From Parazoarcus communis SWub3 = DSM 12120 (GTDB taxonomy: Bacteria; Pseudomonadota; Gammaproteobacteria; Burkholderiales; Rhodocyclaceae), in the NCBI RefSeq assembly GCF_003226565.1, contig NZ_QKOE01000004.1, positions 124,001 through 188,000 of the forward strand: a DNA stretch of 64,000 nucleotides, given 5' to 3'. Under the pieces are notes generated by a model. That model was not told the origin of the DNA. It did no database searches and was given only the letters and a program-made list of their open reading frames with translations. Positions 34,934 to 43,949 of this stretch are shown one piece after another (position 1 is the first letter of the stretch; each line of letters starts with the position of its first letter). The translations under genes were made by a program, and so were the position numbers.

Positions 34934-36007
34934 ATGGACAGCCTGTTCCCCTTTACCGCGCTGCACGGTCAGCCCTTGCTGCAAACCGCACTGCTGCTGG
35001 CGACCGTCGACCCGCTGATCGGCGGCGTACTCATCGAAGGTCCGCGCGGTACGGCCAAATCCACTGCTGCGCGGGCGCTTGCTGCGCTGCTGCCGAGCGC
35101 GCGGGAAGTGGGGCGCTTCGTCAACCTGCCGCTATCGACCAGCGAGGAGCAACTGGTCGGCTCGCTGGATCTCGAAGCGGCGCTGCAGGGGGGTGAGGTG
35201 CGCTTCCGCCCGGGCTTGCTTGCCCGTGCCCATGAAGGTGTGCTCTATGTGGATGAGGTGAACCTGCTTGCCGACGGCCTGGTGGACCTGCTGCTGGATG
35301 TCTGCGCCAGTGGTGTGAACCGCATCGAGCGGGACGCTATCAGCCACGCCCACCCGGCACGCATCACGCTGGTGGGTACGATGAACCCGGAGGAGGGCGA
35401 GCTGCGTCCTCAGCTGCTCGACCGTTTTGGCCTTCTTGTGCGCCTTGGCAATGTCCTGCCGCCGGCTGAGCGCCAGGCCATCGTGCGGGCTCGCCTGGCC
35501 TTCGACGCGGACCCACGGGCTTTTTCCGAGCAGCACGCCCCGGCCCAGCAAGCGCTGGCCGAGCGCATTGTGGCCGCCCGTGCCACGTTGCCGATGATCG
35601 CTTTCAGCGACGCTGACCACGAGCGGGTGGCTGCGCTGTGCCATGCAGCTGCGGTGGAGGGCGTGCGCGCCGATCTGGTGATGCTGCGCGCGGCCCGTGC
35701 CCATGCGGCGCTTGCTGCCCGCCGTCAGATCGACGTTGCCGACATCGACGCGGTGGCCGAGCTGGTGCTGGCGCATCGCAGGCATGCTCAGGCGGCACCA
35801 GATGCGTCGGCGCCGTCGGCCGGGTCGCAAGCTGCGTCCGCGTCGCAGCACCCCGCTTCCGATCAGGCAAGTCCGGCGCAGGATGCAATGCAGCCATCTG
35901 CGGATGCCGGAGCGCCTGCCGAAGGCGATTGGGGGGCGATGCCATCGCAGGTGCTGCCCATTGCCGGGGTCAAGACCGTGAGGCCGTTGAATGCAAAAAA
36001 GTCCTGA
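34934..36007 (+). CDS. Chelatase AAA+ subunit (ChlI/ChlD-like), short frame-0 product
   Basis: This 357-residue AAA+ ATPase begins at the ATG at 34934, with GGAGGA 9 bases upstream; a TTG at 34928 is the alternative. Walker A GPRGTAKST is at 36-44, Walker B YVDEVNLL follows near 100, and TMNPEEGELRPQLLDRFGL is typical of magnesium/cobalt chelatase I and D subunits. The last 60 residues are an Ala/Ser/Pro-rich linker. Translation stops 4 bases after a slippery A AAA AAG. This ordinary product could act as the small (I/CobS-like) chelatase subunit for CobN. Confidence 0.85.
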   Translation: MDSLFPFTALHGQPLLQTALLLATVDPLIGGVLIEGPRGTAKSTAARALAALLPSAREVGRFVNLPLSTSEEQLVGSLDLEAALQGGEVRFRPGLLARAHEGVLYVDEVNLLADGLVDLLLDVCASGVNRIERDAISHAHPARITLVGTMNPEEGELRPQLLDRFGLLVRLGNVLPPAERQAIVRARLAFDADPRAFSEQHAPAQQALAERIVAARATLPMIAFSDADHERVAALCHAAAVEGVRADLVMLRAARAHAALAARRQIDVADIDAVAELVLAHRRHAQAAPDASAPSAGSQAASASQHPASDQASPAQDAMQPSADAGAPAEGDWGAMPSQVLPIAGVKTVRPLNAKKS

Positions 36008-36678
36008 CGCGTCCTGCGGCATCCGGACCGGATGCCGCAGGACGCGGAGTCCATCCAAAACCTGGGCACCGAGGCCGCGTGGCGCGTCAAACAGGCGCGC
36101 GGATCGACTGGCTACGCACCTTGGTGGCCAAGGGGCCGGCAATGCTGGCACGGCAGCATCTGCGTCATCGTCCGCCGCCGGCCGGTGGCGCGACCTTGTA
36201 TTGCCTGTTGCTCGATTGCTCGGCCTCTATGCTGCGCAGTCGACGGCTGGCACTGGCCAAGGGCTTGCTGCTGGAATGGGCCGCCGAGCGCTATCGCAGG
36301 CGCGAACCGTTTGCGGTGATTGGCTTCGGCGGCAAGGGCGCGCGTGTGCTGCAGGCCCCGCGCAAGGCGGTTGCCTTCAACGAACGATGGATCGCGCCAA
36401 TCGCCGGTGGTGGTGGCAGTCCGGCGGATGCCGCGGTGGCACTGGCCGACCAGTTGCTGGCACGTCGCCGGCGCAGCAAGCCGGACGAACGGTTTGTCGT
36501 CTGCCTGCTTTCGGACGTGCGCTTCACTGCCCTGCCGCCGCGCCCACAGCAGGCCGACCATTGCACCATCATCGATTTCGACGAGGGGCCCCTTGCCCTC
36601 GGTCGGGCGCGGCAGCTTGCGCGCGCATGGCAGGCAGATCACAGATCCGCTGCCGAGCTGGTGTCGGCATGCGCCTGA
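34934..36678 (+). CDS. Chelatase AAA+-VWA fusion made by -1 frameshift (ChlD-like)
   Basis: A -1 shift on A AAA AAG (35995-36001) continues translation in the frame of the downstream VWA region and gives a 581-residue protein. The AAA+ domain and linker are followed by KKVLTRPAAS and then the integrin-I/VWA domain. That domain has the metal site DCSAS (in LLLDCSASMLRSRR) and a later GGGGSPADAAVALAD segment. This is the ChlD/CobT-like medium subunit layout. Downstream, the VWA frame has no ATG with a good ribosome site; a GTG at 36079 with GAGG only 4 bases away is a weak independent start. The VWA sequence is certain; the shift is inferred from the signal. Confidence 0.75.
35980..36046 (+). 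promoter_or_regulatory. Programmed -1 ribosomal frameshift signal
   Basis: All three parts of a dnaX-type signal are present. SD-like GAGG (35980-35983) lies 11 bases upstream. The heptamer A AAA AAG (35995-36001) is in the correct zero frame (GCA AAA AAG). A 6-base spacer holding the zero-frame TGA precedes a 19-bp perfect hairpin (36008-36046, arms beginning CGCGTCCTGCGGC). The -1 frame leads directly into the VWA domain. Confidence 0.85.
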
Positions 36679-36720
36679 CGCCCTGTTGCATCACTCACGT
36701 TTGAATCCAGGAGAACGCAT

Positions 36721-37401
36721 ATGCATATCGAACCCGGCATCGTCGAAGGTGGCAAGATCCTGCTCAGCTACGGCACTGCGGCTGCGGCCATCGGTTACGG
36801 CGGCAAGCTTGCGATGGAGACCCTCAAGCGGGATGGAGGGGCGTCGCTCGTGCTGCGCGCGCTGCTTGCCACCATGCTGGTCTTTGTTTTTTTCGAAGTC
36901 TTTCCTACGCAGGCCGTTGGCGTCTCCGAGGTCCATCTGATCCTGGGCTCCACGCTGCTATTGCTGTTTGGTGCAGGTCCGACGGCCATCGGCCTGGCTG
37001 CCGGCCTGCTGGTACAGGGCGTGTTCTTTGCGCCTGATGATCTGCCGCAGTACACGATGAATGTCACCACGCTGCTGGTGCCGCTGTTCGCCATCGCCGC
37101 GCTGGCCCGGCGTATCGTGCCGGCAGACAGCGCGTACGTTGATCTGCGTTATGGCCAGGTATTCAAGCTCTCGCTGGCTTACCAGGGGGGCATTGTGGCC
37201 TGGGTGGCTTTCTGGGCCTTGTATGGTCAGGGCGTGGGTGCGGACAACCTGAATAGCGTCATGACCTTTGGTGCCGCCTACCTGCTGGTCGTCGTACTTG
37301 AACCGCTGGTCGATCTGGCCGTGCTTGCCGCCGCCAGGACCTTGCGCTCGCTCAAGGGCAGCATGGCGCTGGAGAAGCGGCTTTACGAAGGGATGCGTTG
37401 A
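36721..37401 (+). CDS. CbiM-like cobalt transport membrane protein
   Basis: This 226-residue protein has about six membrane helices and begins MHIEPGIV, the Met-His N-terminus that binds cobalt or nickel in CbiM/NikM substrate-capture proteins of ECF transporters. Position inside a cobalamin operon indicates Co2+ uptake. The usual CbiN, CbiQ and CbiO partners are absent from the window, so it either works alone or uses partners elsewhere. Confidence 0.8.
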   Translation: MHIEPGIVEGGKILLSYGTAAAAIGYGGKLAMETLKRDGGASLVLRALLATMLVFVFFEVFPTQAVGVSEVHLILGSTLLLLFGAGPTAIGLAAGLLVQGVFFAPDDLPQYTMNVTTLLVPLFAIAALARRIVPADSAYVDLRYGQVFKLSLAYQGGIVAWVAFWALYGQGVGADNLNSVMTFGAAYLLVVVLEPLVDLAVLAAARTLRSLKGSMALEKRLYEGMR

Positions 37402-37410
37402 GGCACCGTG

Positions 37411-38583
37411 ATGCTTCCCCGTATCCACGGCCGCTGCCCGGGCGCCTTGCGCCCGATGATGTCCGGTGACGGCCTCGTCCTGCGTCTGCGCCCGCGTCTG
37501 GCGCGTTTCACCCGCGACCAGGTGCTGGGCATCTGTGATGCGGCGCAGCGTCATGGCGCTGGCGTGATCGACATCACCAGCCGTGCCAACCTGCAACTGC
37601 GCGGCATTGCCGACGCGGACTGGCCGGTCTTGCTGGCGCGCTTCGGGGATGGGGGGCTGCTCGATGAGTCGGCCGATATCGAGTCACGTCGCAATGTACT
37701 GGTGACACCCGACTGGATGCCGGGTGACGACAGCGCACGGATTGCGACCGATCTGCTCGAGCGGATTGTCGACTTGCCACCGTTGCCGGCCAAGGTGGGG
37801 TTCGCCATCGATGCCGGTCCTGCGCCCAACCTGTTGCGGGATTCGGCCGATTTCCGCATCGAGCGCGGGGCGCATGGCGGCCTGATCCTGCGTGCCGACG
37901 GCCGCCCGCACGGCGTGCCGGTAGACGCTGGCCAGGCAGTGGAGGGCCTGATTGCGCTCGCCCGCTGGTTCGTCGATAGCGGAGGCTCCGTGGCGGGACG
38001 CATGGCACGCCACCGCGCGCCGCTGCCCGAATGGGCGCGCGGCGATGCCTTGCCCGGCGCGCCAGGGCCTGCACTGCGCACGGGCGCGCATCCGCTGGGT
38101 TTCGTATGTGGCCTGCCGTTCGGCCAGGTCGAGGCCGCAAGGCTGGCACGTGCCGTCCTGGCGTGTGGCGCCACGGCCTTGCGCATCACGCCGTGGCGGC
38201 GTGTGTTGTTCGAAGGCGTGGGTGACAAGGTTCCGTCGCTCCTGGATCCGGATGTTCCGGACTTCGATGCCGTTGCGGCTGCCGGGTGGCGGGTGGAAGC
38301 CTGTACCGGCGCCCCGTTCTGTCCGCAGGCCAGCGTCGATACGCGAGCGCTGGCGTTCCGGCTGATGCGCCTTGCGCAGCGCGGAATGCTGCAAGCTCCG
38401 TCATCGGCCGGGCAGCGTGTCGTTCATGTGTCGGGCTGTGCAAAAGCCTGTGCTTACCCGCAGCCTGCGACGATCAATGTCATGGGGCACGCCGGGGCGT
38501 TCGACCTGAGCTGGCAGACGGCATCCCCGCTGCATGTCGGCCTGAGTGCCGACGCGGTTGTTTCTCATCTGGAGTGTTGTTGA
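37411..38583 (+). CDS. cobG: Precorrin-3B synthase, CobG
   Basis: This 390-residue protein is related to sulfite/nitrite reductases. The [4Fe-4S]/siroheme-type cysteines occur in CTGAPFCPQA and VSGCAKACAYPQ near the C-terminus. CobG uses O2 to hydroxylate precorrin-3A before ring contraction, so the pathway is the oxygen-dependent one. The ATG at 37411 follows an in-frame GTG. Its stop overlaps the cobH start (TGATG). Confidence 0.9.
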   Translation: MLPRIHGRCPGALRPMMSGDGLVLRLRPRLARFTRDQVLGICDAAQRHGAGVIDITSRANLQLRGIADADWPVLLARFGDGGLLDESADIESRRNVLVTPDWMPGDDSARIATDLLERIVDLPPLPAKVGFAIDAGPAPNLLRDSADFRIERGAHGGLILRADGRPHGVPVDAGQAVEGLIALARWFVDSGGSVAGRMARHRAPLPEWARGDALPGAPGPALRTGAHPLGFVCGLPFGQVEAARLARAVLACGATALRITPWRRVLFEGVGDKVPSLLDPDVPDFDAVAAAGWRVEACTGAPFCPQASVDTRALAFRLMRLAQRGMLQAPSSAGQRVVHVSGCAKACAYPQPATINVMGHAGAFDLSWQTASPLHVGLSADAVVSHLECC

Positions 38584-39212
38584 TGCCGTATACCTACGAG
38601 ACGGATGGTGCGGCCATCTACCGCCAGTCCTTTGCCATGATCCGTGCCGAGGCCGAACTCGGCCGCTTTGCGCCGGACGAGGAGCCGGTGGCGGTACGCA
38701 TGATCCATGCTGCAGGGATGGTCGAGCTGGCTGCCAGCATCGATTTTTCGCCCGGCTTTGCCGCTGCGGCCAGTGCTGCGCTCGAACGAGGGGCGCCCAT
38801 CCTGTGCGATGCGCGCATGGTGTCCGAGGGGGTCACTCGTGCGCGCCTGCCAGCGTCCAATGCGGTGGTCTGCACCTTGTCGGATCCGTCGGTGCCGGCG
38901 CTTGCCGCGCGCATGGCCAACACCCGCTCGGCTGCCGCGCTGGAACTGTGGCGCCCGCTGCTGGACGGGGCGGTGGTGGCCATCGGCAATGCGCCGACCG
39001 CACTCTTTCATCTGCTCAACATGCTGGAGGCGCCGGATTGCCCCCGCCCGGCGGCCATCATCGGTTGCCCGGTCGGCTTTGTCGGCGCCCTGGAGTCCAA
39101 GGCCGCGCTGTGGGCTGCCCGTCCGGTTCCTTGCTGTGTGGTGCACGGCCGCCTGGGCGGCAGTGCCATCACCGTTGCCGCCATCAATGCACTTGCGAGT
39201 CGTATCGAATGA
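38583..39212 (+). CDS. cobH: Precorrin-8X methylmutase
   Basis: This 209-residue enzyme shifts a methyl group from C11 to C12 to give hydrogenobyrinate. The conserved segments RMIHAAGM with its catalytic histidine, ILCDARMVSEGVTR and IGNAPTALFHLL are present. It overlaps cobG by 1 base and cobI by 4 bases. Confidence 0.95.
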   Translation: MPYTYETDGAAIYRQSFAMIRAEAELGRFAPDEEPVAVRMIHAAGMVELAASIDFSPGFAAAASAALERGAPILCDARMVSEGVTRARLPASNAVVCTLSDPSVPALAARMANTRSAAALELWRPLLDGAVVAIGNAPTALFHLLNMLEAPDCPRPAAIIGCPVGFVGALESKAALWAARPVPCCVVHGRLGGSAITVAAINALASRIE

Positions 39213-40009
39213 GCCTGATTTCCATGCCTGAGGCCTCTCAGCCCACATTTGCCACAGTCTCTGACGTGTTGACCCCCAAGCCGGCGGGGCCGGGCACGGT
39301 TCATGGTGTCGGCCTGGGCCCCGGTGCCGCCGATCTGCTCAGTGTGCGCGCCGATCGTCTGGTACGTGGCGCGCGGCATGTTGCCTACTTTCGCAAGGCC
39401 GGCCGCGCCGGCCGCGCGCGGCGCATCGTCGACGGCATGCTGCGTGAGGATGTGATCGAGTTCGCCATGGAATATCCGGTCACCACCGAGATCGCGCTCG
39501 ATGACCCGCGCTACAACCAGCAACTGTCGGCTTTCTACGCCAGCTGCATCGAGCATCTGCACGCGATCACGGCCCGTGGCGAGGATGTGGTGGTGCTGTG
39601 TGAGGGCGACCCCTTCTTCTACGGCTCCTTCATGCATCTGTATTCCCGCCTGCAGGGCTTGGTGCCGGTGTGTGTGGTGCCGGGTATCACCGGCATGTCG
39701 GGTGCATGGACCGTGAGTGGGGCGCCGATCACCTGGGGAGACGACACGCTGACCGTATTGATGGCTACGTCGTCCGAGGAGGTCCTGACCCGCCGCATCC
39801 GCGACACCGATGCGCTGGTGGTGATGAAGGTTGGCCGTAACCTGCCCAAGCTTCGTCGTGCGGTGGCGGCGGCCGGACGTGAGCATGAGGCCTGGCTGGT
39901 GGAGTACGCCACCATGGCGGAGGAGCGGGTGACGCGTCTGGTCGATGTCGATAAGGTGACCCCGTATTTCTCCATTCTGCTGATCCATGGCCAGGGGCGG
40001 CGTCCATGA
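39209..40009 (+). CDS. cobI: Precorrin-2 C20-methyltransferase
   Basis: This 266-residue SAM-dependent tetrapyrrole methylase starts its core with GTVHGVGLGPGAADLLSVRA. CEGDPFFYGSF and VPGITGMSGAW are family hallmarks. About 30 extra residues precede the core. A later in-frame ATG (MPEAS) could be the real start. The ATGA overlap with cobH supports the longer form. Confidence 0.93.
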   Translation: MSLISMPEASQPTFATVSDVLTPKPAGPGTVHGVGLGPGAADLLSVRADRLVRGARHVAYFRKAGRAGRARRIVDGMLREDVIEFAMEYPVTTEIALDDPRYNQQLSAFYASCIEHLHAITARGEDVVVLCEGDPFFYGSFMHLYSRLQGLVPVCVVPGITGMSGAWTVSGAPITWGDDTLTVLMATSSEEVLTRRIRDTDALVVMKVGRNLPKLRRAVAAAGREHEAWLVEYATMAEERVTRLVDVDKVTPYFSILLIHGQGRRP

Positions 40010-40764
40010 GCGGCTGGCTGGCAATTGCCGGGCTGGGCCCGGGCGCAGCCGAGTTGATCACACCGGAGGTCGGACAGGCATTGGCGCAAGCCACCGATAT
40101 GGTCGGCTATCTGCCTTATGTCGATCGCGTGGCCGCGCGGCCGGGGCTGGTGCGGCACGCCTCGGACAATCGCGAGGAGATCGCCCGCGCACGCCAGGCC
40201 CTGCAGCTGGCGGCCGAAGGCCGGCGCGTGGTGGTGGTGTCGTCCGGCGACCCCGGCGTGTTCGCGATGGCGGCCGCAGTGTGCGAGGCGCTGGAAGACG
40301 GCCCATCGGCCTGGGGTGAAGTCGACGTGCGCGTGCTGCCGGGCATTACCGCCATGCTGGCTGCCAGCGCCCGTGCCGGTGCGCCACTGGGGCATGATTT
40401 CTGTGCCATCAACCTGTCCGACAACCTCAAGCCCTGGACATTGATCGAGCGCCGCTTGCGGCTTGCGGTGGAGGCAGATTTTGCCATTGCGCTCTACAAC
40501 CCGCGCTCGAAAGCGCGCCCGGAAGGTTTTGCCAGGGCACTCGAGTTGCTGCGCCGGGTGGGCGGCGAACAGCGCCTGGTGCTCTTTGCACGTGCAGTCT
40601 CGACCCCCGAGGAGCAATTGAAGGTCGTGTCGCTGGCCGAGGCACACCCCGGGATGGCCGATATGCGCACCGTGGTCATCATAGGCTCCAGCCAGACGCG
40701 TTTGTTGTCACGCGTGGCAGGTGCGCTGCTCTACACACCGCGTTCGGTGCCGGCGGGTGTGTGA
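40006..40764 (+). CDS. cobJ: Precorrin-3B C17-methyltransferase
   Basis: This 252-residue tetrapyrrole methylase contracts the ring and methylates C17. Core motifs are IAGLGPGAAELITPEV, VSSGDPGVFAMA, LPGITAMLAASA and YNPRSKARPEGF. It overlaps cobI by ATGA. Its 3' end overlaps the oppositely oriented cobK by 34 bases. Confidence 0.95.
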   Translation: MSGWLAIAGLGPGAAELITPEVGQALAQATDMVGYLPYVDRVAARPGLVRHASDNREEIARARQALQLAAEGRRVVVVSSGDPGVFAMAAAVCEALEDGPSAWGEVDVRVLPGITAMLAASARAGAPLGHDFCAINLSDNLKPWTLIERRLRLAVEADFAIALYNPRSKARPEGFARALELLRRVGGEQRLVLFARAVSTPEEQLKVVSLAEAHPGMADMRTVVIIGSSQTRLLSRVAGALLYTPRSVPAGV

Positions 40765-41504
40765 TGGGTCAGCCAGTCGAGGACCGCGTCGACGGTGTGA
40801 ACTTCGTTGCGCGGGGGCAGCGCAGGGCGTTCCACCATCAGTACCGGCACACGCAACTGGCGGGCAGCCAGCAGCTTGGCGCGAGCACCTTCGCCGCCGG
40901 CGTTCTTGCTGACGACAAGCTCGATGCGATGGCGCTGCAGCAGGGCAAGGTCGCCCTCGAGGGTGAACGGGCCACGATCGACCATCACATGATGGTCGGG
41001 CAGGGGGATGGCGGACGAGGGTGGGTCGACCAGGCGCAACACATAGTGATGCTGAGCTTGCGTTGCGAATTCGGCCAGATGCATGCGCCCCAGCGCCAGC
41101 AGGATGCGCTGCGGCGGACCGGTCAGCGCGGCGACTGCAGCGTCGATGTTGGCGACCTGATGCCAGCGATCGCCGGGTTCGGCCGTCCATGGCGGACGGG
41201 TCAGGGCGAGCAGCGGTACCCGCGCGATGCGGGCCGCAGCGATGGCGTGAGTGCTCATCTGTGCGGCAAAAGGGTGGGTGGCATCGATCAGGTGGGTGAT
41301 GCCCTGTTCAGTCAGGTAACGGACCAGGCCGTCCACGCCGCCGAAGCCGCCCACACGTGTGGGCAGCGGTTGAATGCGGGGATCCTTGACCCGGCCGGCG
41401 TAGCTGAAGCAGGCGCGCAGCCCGCTCGCGGACAGCGCCCGGGCGAGCAGGCTGGCTTCGGTGGTGCCGCCCAGGAGCAGGATGTTGGGAGTGCGATCGG
41501 GCAT
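40731..41504 (-). CDS. cobK: Precorrin-6A reductase
   Basis: This 257-residue enzyme reduces precorrin-6A with NADPH. Motifs include ILLLGGTTEASLLARAL near the N-terminus, IDATHPFAAQMSTHA and SKNAGGEGARAKLLAAR. It is the only cob gene on the minus strand. It overlaps cobJ at its 3' end, and its start codon overlaps the cobL start codon (CATG at 41502-41505), so any promoter must lie inside cobL. Confidence 0.93.
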   Translation of the reverse strand: MPDRTPNILLLGGTTEASLLARALSASGLRACFSYAGRVKDPRIQPLPTRVGGFGGVDGLVRYLTEQGITHLIDATHPFAAQMSTHAIAAARIARVPLLALTRPPWTAEPGDRWHQVANIDAAVAALTGPPQRILLALGRMHLAEFATQAQHHYVLRLVDPPSSAIPLPDHHVMVDRGPFTLEGDLALLQRHRIELVVSKNAGGEGARAKLLAARQLRVPVLMVERPALPPRNEVHTVDAVLDWLTHHTPAGTERGV

Positions 41505-42783
41505 GAATGAGCGCGGAAGATCCGTGTGGCTGAACATTGTCGGTATCGGCGAGGATGGCATGGCCGGCCTGTCTGCGGCAAGTCGTATGGCATTGGGTGA
41601 GGCCGAGGTGATCATCGGCGCGCCGCGTCATCTGCGCTTGCTGGAGACCAGTGGGCAGGCTGCTTCCGGGGCCGAAGGTGCCACAGCGTTCGACGACGGG
41701 GGCGCGCTGCGCGGCCGCACTGCTGCAGAACTCATCGAATGGCCGGTGCCTTTTGCCGCGGGTATCGAGCGGGTGCTCGCGCTGCGTGGACGGCGGGTGG
41801 TCATGCTTGCGTCCGGCGATCCGTTCTGGTTTGGCGCGGGCAGTGTGATCTGCCGTCACCTTGCGGCGGACGAATGGCGGGCGCTGCCCGCACCATCGGT
41901 GTTCAGCCTTGCTGCGGCGCGACTGGGCTGGGCCCTGGAACAGACGGTCTGCGTGGGGCTGCACGCCGCACCCTTCAACCGCTTGCGCCCCCAGCTTGCA
42001 TCCGGTGCGCGCTTGCTGGTGCTGGTGCGTGACGGCGCTGCAGTTGGCGAACTGGCTGCCTGGCTGACGGCACAGGGCTTCGGTGCCAGCACTGTGCATG
42101 TGCTGGAGGCGCTGGGTGGGCCACGCGAGCGGATGCGCAGCCTGCGCGCTGCGGGTGGCATCGCGGACGAAGTCCTGCATCCGGTGACGGTTGGTATAGA
42201 GGCGATGGCCGCCAGTGCGGTGGCCATGCCGTGCGCTGCAGGCAGGCCTGATGGGCTGTTCGAGCACGACGGTCAGCTGACCAAGCGGCCGATGCGTGCG
42301 CTGACCCTGTCGGCACTGGCGCCACGGCCAGGCGAGCGGCTATGGGACATCGGCGCAGGATCGGGATCCATCGGCATCGAATGGTTATTGTCCCATCCGG
42401 CGAACCAGGCGGTCGGTTTCGAGGCCGATCCGCAGCGCGCCGATCGCGCCCGACGCAATGCGCTGGCGCTGGGGGCCGACCGTCTGCAGGTCGTGACCGG
42501 GCGGGCGCCCGCGGTGCTGGAGGGCCAGCCGGCGCCAGACGCGGTGTTCATTGGTGGTGGCTTGTCCGAGGCACTGTTGCAAACCCTGTGGGCGCGACTG
42601 GCGGTGGGCACGCGCTTGGTCGCCAATGCGGTGACGCTGGAGTCTGAAACCGTGCTGGCCAACTGGCACGCGAAGCATGGCGGGCATCTGCTGCGGGTGG
42701 AACTGGCCGAAGCTGCGCCACTGGGTGGCCGGCGTGGCTGGAAGGCGGCGTATCCAGTCGTGCAGTGGAGTGTGACCCGATGA
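41503..42783 (+). CDS. cobL: Precorrin-6B C5,15-methyltransferase (decarboxylating), CbiE-CbiT fusion
   Basis: This 426-residue fusion has an N-terminal CbiE-type methylase (about 8-215) and a C-terminal CbiT-type methylase. The latter has LWDIGAGSGSIGIEWLLSHP near residue 280. Together they methylate C5 and C15 and decarboxylate the C12 acetate. The ATG at 41503 overlaps the cobK start codon; a GTG at 41524 is a possible later start. Confidence 0.93.
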   Translation: MNERGRSVWLNIVGIGEDGMAGLSAASRMALGEAEVIIGAPRHLRLLETSGQAASGAEGATAFDDGGALRGRTAAELIEWPVPFAAGIERVLALRGRRVVMLASGDPFWFGAGSVICRHLAADEWRALPAPSVFSLAAARLGWALEQTVCVGLHAAPFNRLRPQLASGARLLVLVRDGAAVGELAAWLTAQGFGASTVHVLEALGGPRERMRSLRAAGGIADEVLHPVTVGIEAMAASAVAMPCAAGRPDGLFEHDGQLTKRPMRALTLSALAPRPGERLWDIGAGSGSIGIEWLLSHPANQAVGFEADPQRADRARRNALALGADRLQVVTGRAPAVLEGQPAPDAVFIGGGLSEALLQTLWARLAVGTRLVANAVTLESETVLANWHAKHGGHLLRVELAEAAPLGGRRGWKAAYPVVQWSVTR

Positions 42784-43154
42784 TCGTCGCGGGCTTTGGT
42801 TGCCGAACCGTGACCACGTCCGCCGCCTTGCATGCGGCGCTGGAGGGCGCGCGACGCGCTTTGCCGGGCGGGATGACCGTCGGTGCACTTGCGGCACCGG
42901 CGGACCGGCGCGCGCAGCTTGTCCCGCTGGCCCATGCCCTGGCCTTGCCCCTGCTGAGTGTCGGCGCGGCTGAAGTTCGTGGCCAGACGACGAAAACCAT
43001 TTCCAGCCGCTGTCTTGCCGTGCGCGGCTGCGGCAGCGTGGCCGAGGCGGTTGCGCTGGCCGCTGCCGGCGCGGGCGGTCGCCTGCTCGTTACCCGTCAC
43101 ATTTCCCCTGATCGCACCGCAACCTGTGCAATCGCTCAAGGAGAGAACCCATGA
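42780..43154 (+). CDS. cobE: CobE/CbiG C-terminal domain protein
   Basis: This 124-residue protein matches the CbiG C-terminal/CobE fold ([20 protein letters not shown], then [10 protein letters not shown]). Its exact role in the aerobic pathway is not settled. It overlaps cobL and cobM by 4 bases each, so translation is coupled. Confidence 0.88.
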   Translation: MIVAGFGCRTVTTSAALHAALEGARRALPGGMTVGALAAPADRRAQLVPLAHALALPLLSVGAAEVRGQTTKTISSRCLAVRGCGSVAEAVALAAAGAGGRLLVTRHISPDRTATCAIAQGENP

Positions 43155-43942
43155 CCGTTCATTTCATTGGTGCCGGTCCCGGCGCCCCCGATCTGCTCAC
43201 CCTGCGCGGTCGCGACCTGATCGCCGCCTGCCCGGTGTGCCTGTACGCCGGCTCGCTGGTGCCCGAAGCGGTGCTGGCCCACTGTCCGCCAGAGGCGCGC
43301 ATCGTCAATACTGCGCCGCTGTCGCTCGACGACATTACCGCTGTGTTCGAGCAGGCCCATGCCCAGGGTCTCGATGTGGCGCGCCTGCATTCGGGCGATC
43401 TTTCGGTGTGGTCGGCCATGGGTGAGCAACTGCGTCGCCTGCGTGCGTTGGGCATCCCCTATACCGTGACGCCGGGTGTGCCTGCCTTTGCCGCGGCTGC
43501 GGCCAGCCTGGGAGCGGAGCTGACGCTGCCGGGCGTGGCCCAGTCGGTGGTGCTGACCCGTACCCCGGGGCGCGCCAGCTCGATGCCCGAGGGTGAGAGC
43601 CTGGCTCATTTTGCCCGTTCGGGTGCAACGCTGGCCATCCACCTTTCGATCCACAAGCTCGCCGAAGTGGCTGCGGCGTTGGCGCCGTTCTACGGTGCGG
43701 ACTGTCCGGTCGCCGTGGTCTGGCGCGCGAGCTGGCCGGAACAGCGCATCGTGCGTGCGACGCTGGCGGATATTGCGGCGCGGGTCGATGACAGTATGGA
43801 ACGCACTGCCTTGATCCTGGTGGGGTGGGTGCTGGCGGCCGAAGGCTTTGATGAAAGCCGCCTGTATACGCCGGATTATGAGCGCCGTTTCCGTCCGCAG
43901 TCCGCCGGTGCAATGCACGGTTGCACGACCGAGCAGGGCTGA
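43151..43942 (+). CDS. cobM: Precorrin-4 C11-methyltransferase
   Basis: This 263-residue tetrapyrrole methylase has [16 protein letters not shown] at its start. [20 protein letters not shown] and a [16 protein letters not shown] segment follow, as in CobM/CbiF. It uses S-adenosylmethionine to methylate C11 of precorrin-4. It overlaps cobE by ATGA and ends 7 bases before cobF. Confidence 0.95.
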   Translation: MTVHFIGAGPGAPDLLTLRGRDLIAACPVCLYAGSLVPEAVLAHCPPEARIVNTAPLSLDDITAVFEQAHAQGLDVARLHSGDLSVWSAMGEQLRRLRALGIPYTVTPGVPAFAAAAASLGAELTLPGVAQSVVLTRTPGRASSMPEGESLAHFARSGATLAIHLSIHKLAEVAAALAPFYGADCPVAVVWRASWPEQRIVRATLADIAARVDDSMERTALILVGWVLAAEGFDESRLYTPDYERRFRPQSAGAMHGCTTEQG

Positions 43943-43949
43943 GGCAGGC

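Noticed and set aside
36079-36678. Independent VWA-domain gene starting at GTG 36079
   Set aside because: The ribosome site is too close (GAGG 4 bases away). The frame is open upstream to an in-phase slippery site, so a frameshift product explains it better. It is kept only as an alternative.
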